64,000 nucleotides of DNA from a bacterium. Its GTDB lineage: Bacteria; Planctomycetota; Planctomycetia; Pirellulales; Pirellulaceae. Each line of letters starts with the position of its first letter. Within the stretch, counting starts at the first letter, position 1. Below, piece by piece: positions 36,601 through 44,879 of the stretch. The notes beneath the pieces were generated by a model. The model was given only the letters and a program-made list of their open reading frames with translations. It was not told the DNA's origin and searched no databases. The translations under genes and the position numbers were made by a program. The stretch covers positions 248,001 through 312,000 of the forward strand of contig JAUIGN010000002.1 of NCBI GenBank assembly GCA_030430075.1. The letters run 5' to 3'.

Positions 36601-36928
36601 CATCAGCCTGTATGGCCGTGGTGAGATCAGCAAAGTCACAACCGAACGCAAACTCAACTTGATCTTTGACACCTCGGTCGGACGGGACGACAACCAGCAG
36701 TTGCTGGCCGGGCTGATCCGACCGCTGCTGAAGGAGGCAGGTAAACGCATCCTGGTGGTCTACGCCGGCGGCACCCTGGACGTCCCGCTGATCCGGCGGC
36801 AACCGTTTCCCGAACTGAACGAGACATTCCAACAGGTATTTCCCGGACAGCCGCCACCGCGTAACGCCACGATTTCACGACTGCCCAGATCGGGTGGAGT
36901 TCGACAGGTGCCCTCGCCGAGGCGATAG
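33647..36928 (+). CDS. AsmA-like/TamB-type large envelope protein
   Basis: A 1093-residue protein with one N-terminal membrane anchor (LLSISLITALIIAAGMVFIQA). A long beta-rich body follows, with repeated patterns such as LDNLQAQASGRRVSINGRI, DLQGKNDSGFIDCAGRW and LKNLHAQHGVTEVRLDGQI. The C-terminal part has AsmA-like features (FANLYLAGNSRGMHSLRGRG, VGFTTSNMDFRVEADRLYF). AsmA-family proteins span the periplasm as lipid-transfer bridges between inner and outer membranes, so a role in envelope lipid homeostasis is inferred. I see no Shine-Dalgarno site before the ATG at 33647. It stands 123 bp after the GT39-like gene. Confidence 0.75.
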   Translation: MVSTRTPRLRRPRAKSLVADFARWLLSISLITALIIAAGMVFIQARLDEEIRAHLERKFQANYPNLIVSIGAARRIEGHGIEVRSISISEVDHNDDLNVLLFVEELFVKCDATLAEIARGKPRARQITLRRPLIQARRRPDGSWNVDQLLPLPKFSDTLPPTQVEEGTFELIEATTGVPRRLTLRNIGLTVAPVAFTKTTPEGDELTSISSAMRAQGSFSSDHFEQTVIDAQFDLTSPEWGVQGAIEQLRVSPSLIEALPDELASKLRVITPARGSANIRFKMAKHGPAPGTLRYQAQGTFTGRIEDPRLPRPLEHVGAEFYCDERQLRVDRLVAASGETRLEASYRMDGWQPTSRKILEMKATSFAFDRTLNAAIPHQWREIWNKFQPEGLVDLDLMLHFNGTRWLPAITADFVEMSFAYEKFPYRLKQCQGRVHFENEELILDNLQAQASGRRVSINGRIIRPGPEFTGWVEVSANEPLDIDEQLIGAMSGKAQEFVRSLSPHGEITAWGRLERTDPSQPATKRFDIGLRGCSIKYERFPYPIYEINGNLKVVNNEISFDDLQGKNDSGFIDCAGRWQHHADGSALSMRFNCEDVPLEDELRHALKPNVQEMWSKLRPRGTIDRLQVDVDYTTAGGLSVGVMAQKRRSEQNVAGRSITIRPDWFAYQMDNLIGTVYFKDGIVELKNLHAQHGVTEVRLDGQIATSDNRWKVRLSNLHVNRLHTTHELCAALPPALGSALTKLNLTGPVSMSGLLQIEGSTDNSSPRQAGWNLEFDVEDGNLHCGQRLEHLRGGLTLVGNYQDGKLSSSGNLAMESLIYKGVQLTQIRGPFSLDSEQIAFGEKAEVPQGTPPRPLYAAVFDGTLAANARIWYADNGRFELDARLQEADLTTISKEATTRGLDISGQTFANLYLAGNSRGMHSLRGRGSVELRDADIYEFPILVEMLAFLSLRRPDRVGFTTSNMDFRVEADRLYFDRIDFAGDAISLYGRGEISKVTTERKLNLIFDTSVGRDDNQQLLAGLIRPLLKEAGKRILVVYAGGTLDVPLIRRQPFPELNETFQQVFPGQPPPRNATISRLPRSGGVRQVPSPRR

Positions 36929-37088
36929 TTACGCCGCTGCGCAGCTCCTTCGGAACGCCCCCCTCGGGGAACGCTTGAACCAAATCGCCGCCTTTCGCCC
37001 CACGAACGTGGCGCGTTGACTCGAGCCCAAGACCGATCACCTGGATTTTCCATCAACCGTGGGCCTTTCGTTAGGATTTGTCATTCGC

Positions 37089-37198
37089 CGTGGGGCGTTA
37101 GCCCCGGTTTCGTTGAGCGCGGCGCAAACCGGACGCTGTCGCGCTCCGGCCGAGATGCGCGGTGCGCCAAGTAGCTTCACCACGGACGATGACAATGC
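37089..37198 (+). repeat. 110-bp hairpin element, copy 1 of 2
   Basis: It shares GGGCGTTAGCCCCGGTTT, AAACCGGACGCT and a right end TTCACCACGGACGAT with the copy at 43080-43194. The inner parts CCGGTTT and AAACCGG can pair, and flanking AGC/GCT extend the stem. The left and right landmarks are 87 bp apart here and 91 bp apart in the second copy. Confidence 0.75.
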
Positions 37199-37273
37199 AG
37201 CACCTTGGCTGGAAAGACGTGGGCGGAATGCTGGTTTGTTCATGAATGCTTCGGGGCTGGGACGATTGAAAAT

Positions 37274-37474
37274 GGGAGACCTTCGGTCGGCCGTTTCGGC
37301 GGGGTCGGAGACCCGCGCCGAGCCTGGGTCGGAGACCCGCGCCGAGCCTGGGTTGGAGACCCGCGCCGAGCCTGGGTTGGAGACCCGCGCCGAGCCTGGG
37401 TTGGAGGCCCGCGCCGAGCCTGGGTTGGAGACCCGCGCCGAGCCTGGGTTGGAGGCCCGCGCCGAGCGGGGGTT
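37274..37474 (+). repeat. Hairpin-core repeat with seven 24-bp tandem units, plus orientation
   Basis: The left half (GGGAGACCTTCGGTCGG, then TTTCGGCGGGGTC) covers 37274-37306. Seven 24-bp units follow from 37307, 37331, 37355, 37379, 37403, 37427 and 37451 to 37474, each with GGAG(A/G)CCCGCGCCGAGC. Read in frame it gives repeated ETRAEPGL residues, but a coding role is unlikely. It lies between the AsmA-like gene and the small gene at 37546. The rest of 36929-37545 holds only the 110-bp element at 37089. Confidence 0.93.
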
Positions 37475-37545
37475 GGGAAACCATCGGTAGGTTCCGGGAT
37501 CGTCGCCGGAGCGATTTTTCCCTCGAAGCGATTGGAGAGGCAACG

Positions 37546-37881
37546 ATGAGCATCGGACCGCTGGGAATGATCGGGTCGCTGGCGGGCAGCCAGTTGGCCC
37601 AGACCCATGGAAATGACGCAGCACGCACGCCGCAGGAGGTTGCGGCACAGAAACGCGAAATGGCATCCCTGGAGAAGGCGGAACAGGCTGCAGGCATCGG
37701 ACACACGACGGAGGAGATGGGAACGGGGGACCGGGACGCGGACGGTCGCCGGCTGTGGGAAGCCGAAGGGGACGACCCGCAACACCCGCGGGCCCAGGAA
37801 ACCGACCCGTCGACTGCGTCGTTGCCGCCCGGACCTCGGTCGGCCGGCGAACGGGGCGCGAACCTCGACCTGCAAGGCTGA
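37546..37881 (+). CDS. Small hydrophilic protein of unknown function
   Basis: A 111-residue protein I do not recognise. The first 20 residues are mildly hydrophobic (IGPLGMIGSLAGSQLAQ). A helical, charged middle (TPQEVAAQKREMASLEKAEQAAG) and an acidic, Pro/Gly-rich, disordered tail follow. It is supported as a real gene by GGAGAGG placed 6 nt before the ATG and by sensible codon use. It sits 179 bp upstream of dapF, and co-transcription is possible. Confidence 0.6.
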   Translation: MSIGPLGMIGSLAGSQLAQTHGNDAARTPQEVAAQKREMASLEKAEQAAGIGHTTEEMGTGDRDADGRRLWEAEGDDPQHPRAQETDPSTASLPPGPRSAGERGANLDLQG

Positions 37882-38060
37882 GTCCCCGGGTTGGGTCGCC
37901 GAAACGGCTTCCCGCCTCGCAGAGGATGGACTACCATCACGGTCCGCCCGGGGCGGCCGCCTGTTGAGCTGCACGGAATGTGCGGCATGCAACGCGCAGC
38001 TCGCAATGGGATGCATGGTACGGGCCCGACACGCAGGACACCACGGAAAGAAGGTTCAGC

Positions 38061-38897
38061 ATGCAATTCACCAAGATGCACGGTGCCGGCAACGACTACG
38101 TCTACCTCGATTGCTTCCACAACGACCTCCCGCCGAATCCGCCCGAACTGGCGCGGCAGATGTCACATCGCCACTTCGGTGTCGGCGCAGACGGGTTGAT
38201 CTTGATTCGCAAGTCCGCACAGGCAGACGCCCGCATGCAGATGTTCAATGCCGATGGATCCGAAGCGGAGATGTGCGGCAACGGAATTCGTTGCGTGGCC
38301 AAGTACGTCTACGACCATCACCTATGTCGCCAGACCGAGTTGAAAATCGAAACGGGGGCCGGCATTCTTTCGCTGCACCTGGAAACGTCCGGCGGCCTCG
38401 TATCGCAGGTCCGCGTTGACATGGGGGAACCAATTCTGGCCCCCGCCCGGATTCCGACCACGTTGCCGGGCGAACCGGTGGTCGATCAACCCCTGGGACT
38501 CTGCCAGCTTGAGCTCGCCGCCACCTGCGTCTCGATGGGAAACCCCCACTGCGTTATCTTCGTCGCAGCGGCGACCGATGACCTGGTGCTCGGCTGCGGC
38601 CCGCAAATCGAAAACGCCGCCGTTTTTCCGGAACGCGCGAACGTCGAGTTCGTCGAACTGATCTCGCGGACCGAAGTCCGCCAGCGGACCTGGGAGCGTG
38701 GTTCCGGCGAGACCTGGGCGTGCGGCACGGGAGCCAGCGCCGTCTGCGTCGCCGGGGTTCTCTCTGGCCGCACCGAACGAAAGATTCTCATTCACCTGCT
38801 CGGCGGCGACCTGGAACTGGAATGGGACGAGCCGACCAACCATGTTTTCATGACCGGACCCGCCACCGAAGTCTTCACGGGCGAGTGGCCCGAATAA
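38061..38897 (+). CDS. dapF: Diaminopimelate epimerase
   Basis: A 278-residue cytoplasmic enzyme that converts LL- to meso-diaminopimelate for lysine and peptidoglycan synthesis. The N-terminus [17 protein letters not shown] is characteristic. The two catalytic cysteines are present: Cys72 in [10 protein letters not shown] and Cys221 in [11 protein letters not shown]. The length is normal. The ATG at 38061 has AAGAAGG at about 6 nt, and the frame's upstream extension lacks similarity to the family. Presence of dapF agrees with the modern view that planctomycetes make peptidoglycan, though the gene alone would also fit lysine synthesis. Confidence 0.97.
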   Translation: MQFTKMHGAGNDYVYLDCFHNDLPPNPPELARQMSHRHFGVGADGLILIRKSAQADARMQMFNADGSEAEMCGNGIRCVAKYVYDHHLCRQTELKIETGAGILSLHLETSGGLVSQVRVDMGEPILAPARIPTTLPGEPVVDQPLGLCQLELAATCVSMGNPHCVIFVAAATDDLVLGCGPQIENAAVFPERANVEFVELISRTEVRQRTWERGSGETWACGTGASAVCVAGVLSGRTERKILIHLLGGDLELEWDEPTNHVFMTGPATEVFTGEWPE

Positions 38898-39001
38898 TCC
38901 GCTCGGAGTGAGTATCGCAACGTCCCTTTCGCAGAACGAACGGGGACGACATCAGCAGGCAGATCGCCCCCTTTTCAACGCCGCTCGGCACGGATGCTGA
39001 C

Positions 39002-39745
39002 ATGAGAATCAAAAGCGACTTTCTGATCAAACTCGGAGGTCTGGCGATTGCGTCCACGGCCCGCTGCTGGATGAGCACCCTCAATTATCGGGCGGCACTC
39101 TACGACCCGTCGCTCGATCCGATCTCCGCCGACTTCCGCGGTCCGGCAATCTTCTTGCTGTGGCACGAATACATCCTTTGCCCGTTCTATTTGCGCGGGC
39201 ACTGCGACATCTCGATGCTCATGAGCAAGCACTCCGACGGCGAAATCCTGACCCAGGCCGCCCGGCACATGGGCTTTGGCGCCGTACGCGGCTCGACCAG
39301 CCGGGGCGGCGCGCAGGCCCTGCGGGAGATCATCCGGCAGAGCGACTCACTGAATCTGGCGATCACGCCGGACGGCCCGCGCGGCCCGCGCCGCAAGATG
39401 GCCATGGGTGCGATCTATCTCTCGTCGCGCCTGGGCCTGCCTCTGATTCCAATGGGTTTCGGCTACCAGCGTCCCTGGCGGATCGAGCAGGCCTGGGACA
39501 AGACAGCCATTCCCCGGCCCTATTCCCAAGCCCGTTCCGTGGTGGGACCGTCGATTCAGGTGCCGGCGAACCTTGATCGCGAGGCGCTCGAGCCCTGGCG
39601 GCTGGAAACCGAAGCGATGCTGAACTTCGTCACCCACCAGGCAGAGCAATGGGCCGAATCGGGTGCCCAGATGACGGAACAGACTGCAGTTCGCCGCCAG
39701 CCGCGCCCTCTCCCTTATCGCACGCGCCACCGTCGGGCCGCCTGA
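39002..39745 (+). CDS. DUF374 lysophospholipid-acyltransferase-like protein
   Basis: A 247-residue protein of the LPLAT superfamily, DUF374 branch. The catalytic HxxxxD-like region is LLWHEYILCPF, with SMLMSKHSDGEI following. The hallmark of the branch, ITPDGPRGPRRKMAMGAIYLSS, is read as TPDGPRGPRR plus flanks. It likely acylates a lipid or lipid A precursor at the inner membrane, as LpxL-type enzymes do. A short N-terminal hydrophobic segment could anchor it. The ATG at 39002 follows dapF by 104 bp. The 342-bp spacer after it (39746-40087) holds no gene I can see. Confidence 0.88.
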   Translation: MRIKSDFLIKLGGLAIASTARCWMSTLNYRAALYDPSLDPISADFRGPAIFLLWHEYILCPFYLRGHCDISMLMSKHSDGEILTQAARHMGFGAVRGSTSRGGAQALREIIRQSDSLNLAITPDGPRGPRRKMAMGAIYLSSRLGLPLIPMGFGYQRPWRIEQAWDKTAIPRPYSQARSVVGPSIQVPANLDREALEPWRLETEAMLNFVTHQAEQWAESGAQMTEQTAVRRQPRPLPYRTRHRRAA

Positions 39746-40087
39746 CTTGCCGTTCACTATCGTCCGCCGAGAAAACAGCGGTCTGCAGACGCGGCGAGGT
39801 AAACTGTCCCGTTCGAACGGCGCGTCCCTGCCGGCTGGGTCATCGCGAGCATCTGTTCCGGTTGGCCAAGAAACCGCCCTGGTTCGGTGCGATCGCCGGA
39901 GGCTCGAACCGACCCTCACGCGTTGCTTTCGCTGGCTCGGCATCTAGAATCGAGGCTACAGTTCGCGGGCCTCGCTGTTGCTTTTCTCCCACATCGCCTC
40001 GTCCCCTCAACGGGTTCGGTCTGCGATGCGTTCCCACGTCGAGACCAAGCGAAGTCCTTTCGTCATCGCTGAACGAGGAGTCTTGGC

Positions 40088-41527
40088 ATGAATCTTCCGG
40101 TTCGAAACCTGGTCACGTTGCTGCTGGTAGCGACGGGGATGGCGACACAGGTGCCGGCGGCACAAGTTACCATCGAGAATCGGAGCGACCGTACATTTTA
40201 CTATTCACTGCGCCAGCCCGGAGATTCCGCCTGGAGCCCGTCACACCGCATCCCGCCGGGAGAAAGCCAGACACACAACCTGCCGGCGCGTGTCAGAATC
40301 AGTTACCTCAGCGACGCCGCCCAGTTCGCCTGGCTCGAGGCAAACCAGGTCTATCGCATCACCGATGTGAAGCGAGGGCGGCTTCGCAAGGTGACCCAGG
40401 TTCGGCGCCCGACGTTGCCCGATCCTCGCCCGGACACCGGCTCGGCGGCCGCCTCTGCCGACGACACGACGACTCGCTCGAAAACCGCGCTGCCGGCAGC
40501 GGATCCCGGCTTGCCGGTGTCGCCCAAGGCAGCCGCAGCGGAAGAGTCCGCCGGTGCAGGCCGGGGAGCGGACGCCGGGGACGACGATCCCACCCATCAT
40601 TCGGCGGGCGCAGAACAATCGCCCGCGGCCGGTGACGCGTCGACTGAAAACCGGCCGGATGCACCGTCCCCAACCAAGGTCGCACCGATTCCAGGCCGCG
40701 CACCAGCCGGCGCCACGACGGCGACCGGAGATTCCTCGACGGAGCCATTCGACGGGCTGTTCGATATTACGAATCGAGTTGTCACGGTTCGTGCCATCGC
40801 GGATTCCACTTACCGGAACGCGTTCCCCGAATGGCGAGAACGGGCGCGCCGCGTGATTGCCGGTGCCTCCGCCTACTACCAACGGGAACATGCCATCCGC
40901 CTGGTCGTTACCGAGACCCGGGCTTGGGATTACGACGGCCTGAGCGATGACCTGAAGGCACGCTGGTCCCGTTTGTTGCACGAGCCGCCGCGTGACGTCG
41001 ACCTGATCATCGCCATGGTCGGCTATGGTGATTACTCGAACGTCGGCGGCGAAGCCGCGTTTACCGGCCAGTTGGGTCGCGCCGCTTTTTTCGGACAGCA
41101 CTTGATGCTGGCGGATCGCCAGGACTACCACATCAATCGAGCGAAGATGATCTTGATCCATGAGCTGGGACATGTTTTCGGCGCGTTCCATGTGCCCGAC
41201 CAGAATCTCATCATGTATCCGGGTTATCTCGAGTTGCCGACCGATGACATCATTGCCGGAACCGTCCCCTTCGGCGAGACGCTAGATGAAGTAATTTCCT
41301 TGACGAAAGGCTTTACGTTTCGCGATGGCGTCCGCAGCCTGCCGCCGGAAACGCAGCGGAGGATCCAATCCCTTTACCGACGGCACGGGCTGGCTTCCGA
41401 GTCGCGGGAGACGGACCCCGTCACGTCCGGCTATCGCTATCTCGAGCAACGGGCGAAGATCGTCGCCACCCAGATGGCGCAGCGGGCGATTGAGGCGCGA
41501 GGGGAGTTCAACGAATTGTCCAAGTAG
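40088..41527 (+). CDS. Secreted metzincin-type zinc metalloprotease
   Basis: A 479-residue exported protein. A signal peptide (NLVTLLLVATGMATQVPAA) is followed by a small beta domain (residues of about 25-105). A long Ala/Pro/Thr/Asp-rich linker spans about 110-225, and then comes a catalytic domain. The zinc motif HELGHVFGAFH supplies His358, Glu359, His362 and His368, and the Met-turn is Met376 in LIMYPGY, which together define metzincins. The exact family is not clear; the sequence around it is not that of astacins or serralysins. The start ATG has GAGGAG about 7 nt upstream. The enzyme should act in the periplasm or outside. Confidence 0.88.
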   Translation: MNLPVRNLVTLLLVATGMATQVPAAQVTIENRSDRTFYYSLRQPGDSAWSPSHRIPPGESQTHNLPARVRISYLSDAAQFAWLEANQVYRITDVKRGRLRKVTQVRRPTLPDPRPDTGSAAASADDTTTRSKTALPAADPGLPVSPKAAAAEESAGAGRGADAGDDDPTHHSAGAEQSPAAGDASTENRPDAPSPTKVAPIPGRAPAGATTATGDSSTEPFDGLFDITNRVVTVRAIADSTYRNAFPEWRERARRVIAGASAYYQREHAIRLVVTETRAWDYDGLSDDLKARWSRLLHEPPRDVDLIIAMVGYGDYSNVGGEAAFTGQLGRAAFFGQHLMLADRQDYHINRAKMILIHELGHVFGAFHVPDQNLIMYPGYLELPTDDIIAGTVPFGETLDEVISLTKGFTFRDGVRSLPPETQRRIQSLYRRHGLASESRETDPVTSGYRYLEQRAKIVATQMAQRAIEARGEFNELSK

Positions 41528-41622
41528 AGTAGTCTTGGGCGGGCATGGTGCTCGGCGTGGCCGTTGCGGCTTGCGCCGGTTGTTTTCGACGATGGCTCGT
41601 TCCACCTTTGGTTGGGATCACG

Positions 41623-42876
41623 ATGGACTCGCCCCACATGGATTCGTCAGACCGCCCGGTCATGAGCGTGGCGGCGTTGACCGCTCGGATCAAGGCCGCC
41701 CTGGAGATGGAGTTTTCCTCGGTGTGGGTCGAGGGCGAACTGTCGGACGTGTCGCGGCCCCGGTCCGGGCACGTCTATCTCACGTTGAAGGACGGAGATG
41801 CGCAGATTCGAGGAGTCATCTGGCGGAGCACGGCGGCCCGCCTTCGCTTCGACCTCCAGGACGGGATGCAGGTCGTCTGCTGCGGCAACGTGGATGTTTA
41901 TCCGCCGCGCGGCAGTTATCAGCTGATCATCCGCAAACTGGAACCACAGGGGCTGGGCGCGCTGCAATTAGCCCTGCGGCAACTCCAGCAGCGGCTCGCT
42001 GCCGAGGGACTTTTTGCGGCCGAGCGAAAACGGGCGCTGCCCCGGTTTCCCAACCGGATCGGCTTCGTGACCAGTCCCACCGGCGCCGCCGTGCGGGACT
42101 TTGTCGAAGTCCTCCGTGGTCGCTGGCAGGGCGCGACGGTGACCATCATTCCCTCCCGCGTCCAGGGCGCCGGCGCCGCCGCGGAGATTGCGGACGCCAT
42201 TGGGCGGGCCAACCAGCTCCGGCCTGCCCTGGATGTCCTGGTGGTCGGCCGTGGAGGTGGCAGCCTGGAAGACCTCTGGTGCTTTAACGAAGAAGCGGTC
42301 GTACGGGCCATCCATGGATCACAGGTTCCGGTCGTCTCCGCCGTCGGGCACGAGATTGATGTCACCTTGTCGGACCTGGTCGCCGATGCGCGCGCCCTGA
42401 CGCCAACCGATGCGGGGCAGATGCTGGTCCCGTCGCGGGAGGAGCTCTCGGCCGTCCTGAACAACTACCGCCATCGTTTGACCAACGGCTTGCAGGCTCG
42501 GGCCATGACCGCCCGAGCTCGACTGACCACCGCCGCCTCCAGCCCGGCCTTGCGAAAGCCGTTCGACCGGATTCATGACCGATCGCGGGCCCTGGATGAA
42601 TTGGAACTGAGAATGGCCCGCGCAGTTCGCCAGCAACACACGTCCGCCAGCCGCCAACTGGCCTCGATCGCGAATCAACTTGAATCGCTCAGCCCGCTGG
42701 GCGTGCTGGGCCGAGGCTATAGCCTGACAACGCACATTCCCAGCGGCCACCTGGTTCGTTCGGCAACCACGCTGGGGATTGGCGACGAGCTGCATACGCG
42801 GTTCGAGGATGGGACGGCCGTCAGCCGGGTCGAGCGAATCGACGACGGTTCGGCCGCTGAAACGGCTTCCGAGTGA
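41623..42876 (+). CDS. xseA: Exodeoxyribonuclease VII large subunit
   Basis: A 417-residue subunit of the nuclease that degrades single-stranded DNA from both ends. It has an N-terminal OB-fold (MEFSSVWVEGELSDVSRPRSGH, in parts), the catalytic domain signature VGRGGGSLEDLWCFNEE, and AVGHEIDVTLSDLVADARA. A helical region and a small C-terminal domain (GVLGRGYSL) follow. The length is in the normal range. I chose the ATG at 41623 with GGGA about 6 nt upstream; an ATG at 41545 would add a Cys-rich leader foreign to the family. The small subunit gene follows only after a 541-bp spacer filled in part with repeats. Confidence 0.96.
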   Translation: MDSPHMDSSDRPVMSVAALTARIKAALEMEFSSVWVEGELSDVSRPRSGHVYLTLKDGDAQIRGVIWRSTAARLRFDLQDGMQVVCCGNVDVYPPRGSYQLIIRKLEPQGLGALQLALRQLQQRLAAEGLFAAERKRALPRFPNRIGFVTSPTGAAVRDFVEVLRGRWQGATVTIIPSRVQGAGAAAEIADAIGRANQLRPALDVLVVGRGGGSLEDLWCFNEEAVVRAIHGSQVPVVSAVGHEIDVTLSDLVADARALTPTDAGQMLVPSREELSAVLNNYRHRLTNGLQARAMTARARLTTAASSPALRKPFDRIHDRSRALDELELRMARAVRQQHTSASRQLASIANQLESLSPLGVLGRGYSLTTHIPSGHLVRSATTLGIGDELHTRFEDGTAVSRVERIDDGSAAETASE

Positions 42877-43038
42877 CTTCAGTACCGCGGGGGACAATCA
42901 AGTCGGCTTTCGCCGCGCACAATCCGACAACAACGGATCGAGTGATTCCTCTTGCGGATCGTGGTCCACACGAACTCCATGAGGGATGGCGGGTTCCAGT
43001 CCGCACGCCCTGCCCTACAATACGTGCCCACCTGTATC

Positions 43039-43194
43039 ATGCATCAGCCGTCGGGCGTTGGCCCGGATGATGCATCAGCCGTTGGGCGTTGGCCCCGGTT
43101 GCGTCAATCGGCGAGCAAACCGGACGCTAACGAGAGCGTACCGTCTGATCTGCGTGGCACCTGGGTTAGGTTCACCACGAACGATTGCGTCACA
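43039..43194 (+). repeat. 110-bp hairpin element, copy 2, with a partial 31-bp duplication at its left
   Basis: The element covers about 43080-43194 and matches 37089-37198: GGGCGTTGGCCCCGGTT, AAACCGGACGCT and TTCACCACGAACGAT. To its left, ATGCATCAGCCGTCGGGCG at 43039 repeats with one change at 43070, a 31-bp direct repeat that duplicates the left end of the element. It fills part of the xseA-xseB spacer (42877-43417), which otherwise shows nothing I recognise. Confidence 0.78.
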
Positions 43195-43417
43195 GCCACT
43201 TGCAATGAATGGCGGTTCGTGCATCAATCATCAGGGTTGGCCCACGGTTCCGACGATGGCCGTGTCACCCCGGTTCGCAAAGCAGATGGCGTAGCAGATG
43301 ATGATTCGGCGGTAAAACATTTCGGCAGCGGCATCGATCCGTATTTCGCTCGTCTGCCGGGGCCCGTTCATCCACACACCTCCAAACCACACCTCCAAAC
43401 AAGGCACATCCGCACCG

Positions 43418-43789
43418 GTGGCTAAGAAACGCGCAAAGAGCAAAGACGAGGCAGCCCCCCATTTTGAGGCTGCCTTGGAGCGATTGGAAGCGATTGTTCA
43501 CGATCTGGAAGACGGCGAGTTGGGCCTCGATCAGTCGTTGGCGCGTTACGAAGAGGGGGTGAAATATCTGAAGTTCTGCCACCAGAAGCTGAAAGATGCC
43601 GAACAGAAGATCGAACTACTGACGGGCGTGGACGCGGAAGGCAACCCGATCTCCGTCGATTTTGACGACCCGGCGGCCACGCTGGAAGAGAAACAGGAGT
43701 CGCGGGCCAAACGCCGCTCGCGCCCCGACAAGCCAACCCGACCGGACACCCCCGAGGTCGACGTAGACATTCAGACGGACCTATTTTAA
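43418..43789 (+). CDS. xseB: Exodeoxyribonuclease VII small subunit
   Basis: A 123-residue protein. The family core is FEAALERLEAIVHDLEDGELGLDQSLARYEEG, read in parts as ALERLEAIVHDLEDGELGLD and SLARYEEGVKYLKFC. The C-terminal 45 residues are a charged, disordered extension not needed in the family. It packs on the large subunit XseA and is required for activity. The start is GTG at 43418; there is no strong ribosome-binding site. It is followed closely by the prenyl synthase gene, the common bacterial order xseB, ispA, dxs. Confidence 0.95.
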   Translation: MAKKRAKSKDEAAPHFEAALERLEAIVHDLEDGELGLDQSLARYEEGVKYLKFCHQKLKDAEQKIELLTGVDAEGNPISVDFDDPAATLEEKQESRAKRRSRPDKPTRPDTPEVDVDIQTDLF

Positions 43790-43865
43790 GATAGGAAAGT
43801 CGCTACGGTTTCAGTAGATACGTCGATTTCTCTTGCTCTCCCTTGCCCTCCCGCCCTCTAAATCT

Positions 43866-44762
43866 ATGGTCGAGACGTCCGGAATTGCTGTCGATGCGTA
43901 TGCTTGCGAGGCTCGTCAGGAGATCAATGCGGCCCTCCTCCGCTGGACCGAATTCGACGACGACTGCCCACCCAAATTGCGGGATGCGATCCGCCACAGC
44001 CTGATGGCCCCCGGCAAGCGGCTGCGCCCGTTGCTGGTGTTAATGGCGGCCGAGGCATGCGGTACTGATCGAGGCAGGGCGATGCCGGCAGCCTGTGCCG
44101 TCGAGATGGTTCACACGTATTCGTTGATTCACGACGACTTGCCGGCGATGGACGACGACGACTTGCGGCGTGGCCAGCCCACCTGCCATCGCCAATTCGA
44201 CGAGGCGACGGCAATCCTGGCGGGCGACGCGCTGCTGACGCGAGCTTTCGAGATCACCTCCACGGAAATCACACCCTCTGCCGTGGCGACCCGTTGCTGT
44301 GCCGAACTGGCGCGGGCAGCGGGCGCTTCGGGGATGGTCGCCGGACAGGTCGACGACCTGGCGGCGGAGACGGGAAACGGGGGTCTGACCGAACTGGAAG
44401 CCATTCATCGCCGCAAAACGGGCGCCATGTTTCGGGTTTCCCTGAGGCTGGGTGCGATTGTCGCCGAAGCAGCCAACGGACCGCTCCAACACCTGGATGC
44501 TTACGGTCAAAAGATGGGACTTGCGTTTCAGATCATCGACGACCTGCTCGATGTGCGGGGCAGCGAGGCGGCGATGGGCAAACGCACCGGAAAAGATTCG
44601 GGACGCGGGAAGTTGACGTTCCCGCGTCTGCTCGGTTTGGAAGCCAGCCAGACACGGGCCAGGCAATTGATCGACGATGCCTGTTTTGAACTGCGTGAAT
44701 TCGGGCCAAGGGCCTTACCCCTGGAAGCCCTGGCGCGCTACGTCTTGGAAAGGAATCACTAG
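43866..44762 (+). CDS. ispA: Short-chain polyprenyl diphosphate synthase (farnesyl/geranylgeranyl type)
   Basis: A 298-residue trans-prenyltransferase that condenses isopentenyl diphosphate with an allylic diphosphate. The first Asp-rich motif is HDDLPAMDDDD (Asp90-Asp91 and Asp95 onward), and the second is IIDDLLD (Asp225, Asp226, Asp229). GKRLRP and RRKTG bind the diphosphates. The extra residues between the Asp pairs place it with bacterial type II FPP/GGPP synthases. It probably supplies C15 or C20 units for quinones and undecaprenyl phosphate; chain length is not certain. I chose the ATG at 43866, because the frame upstream is a TTG start without family similarity. dxs begins 117 bp downstream. 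Confidence 0.92.
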   Translation: MVETSGIAVDAYACEARQEINAALLRWTEFDDDCPPKLRDAIRHSLMAPGKRLRPLLVLMAAEACGTDRGRAMPAACAVEMVHTYSLIHDDLPAMDDDDLRRGQPTCHRQFDEATAILAGDALLTRAFEITSTEITPSAVATRCCAELARAAGASGMVAGQVDDLAAETGNGGLTELEAIHRRKTGAMFRVSLRLGAIVAEAANGPLQHLDAYGQKMGLAFQIIDDLLDVRGSEAAMGKRTGKDSGRGKLTFPRLLGLEASQTRARQLIDDACFELREFGPRALPLEALARYVLERNH

Positions 44763-44879
44763 CGATTCCAGGCTTCAGACCCATTGCTGGCGACCGCTTG
44801 CAACATGGCCGTCCGCTGCCGATGGCCGCTAGAACTTGACTCAAAACAATCGACTTTGACCCCACAATCAAAACAAACG

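Noticed and set aside
37059..37490. Plus-strand reading frame of 143 codons with repeated ETRAEPGL residues
   Set aside because: It is produced by the 24-bp tandem repeat, whose period is a multiple of three. No ribosome-binding site and no family support.
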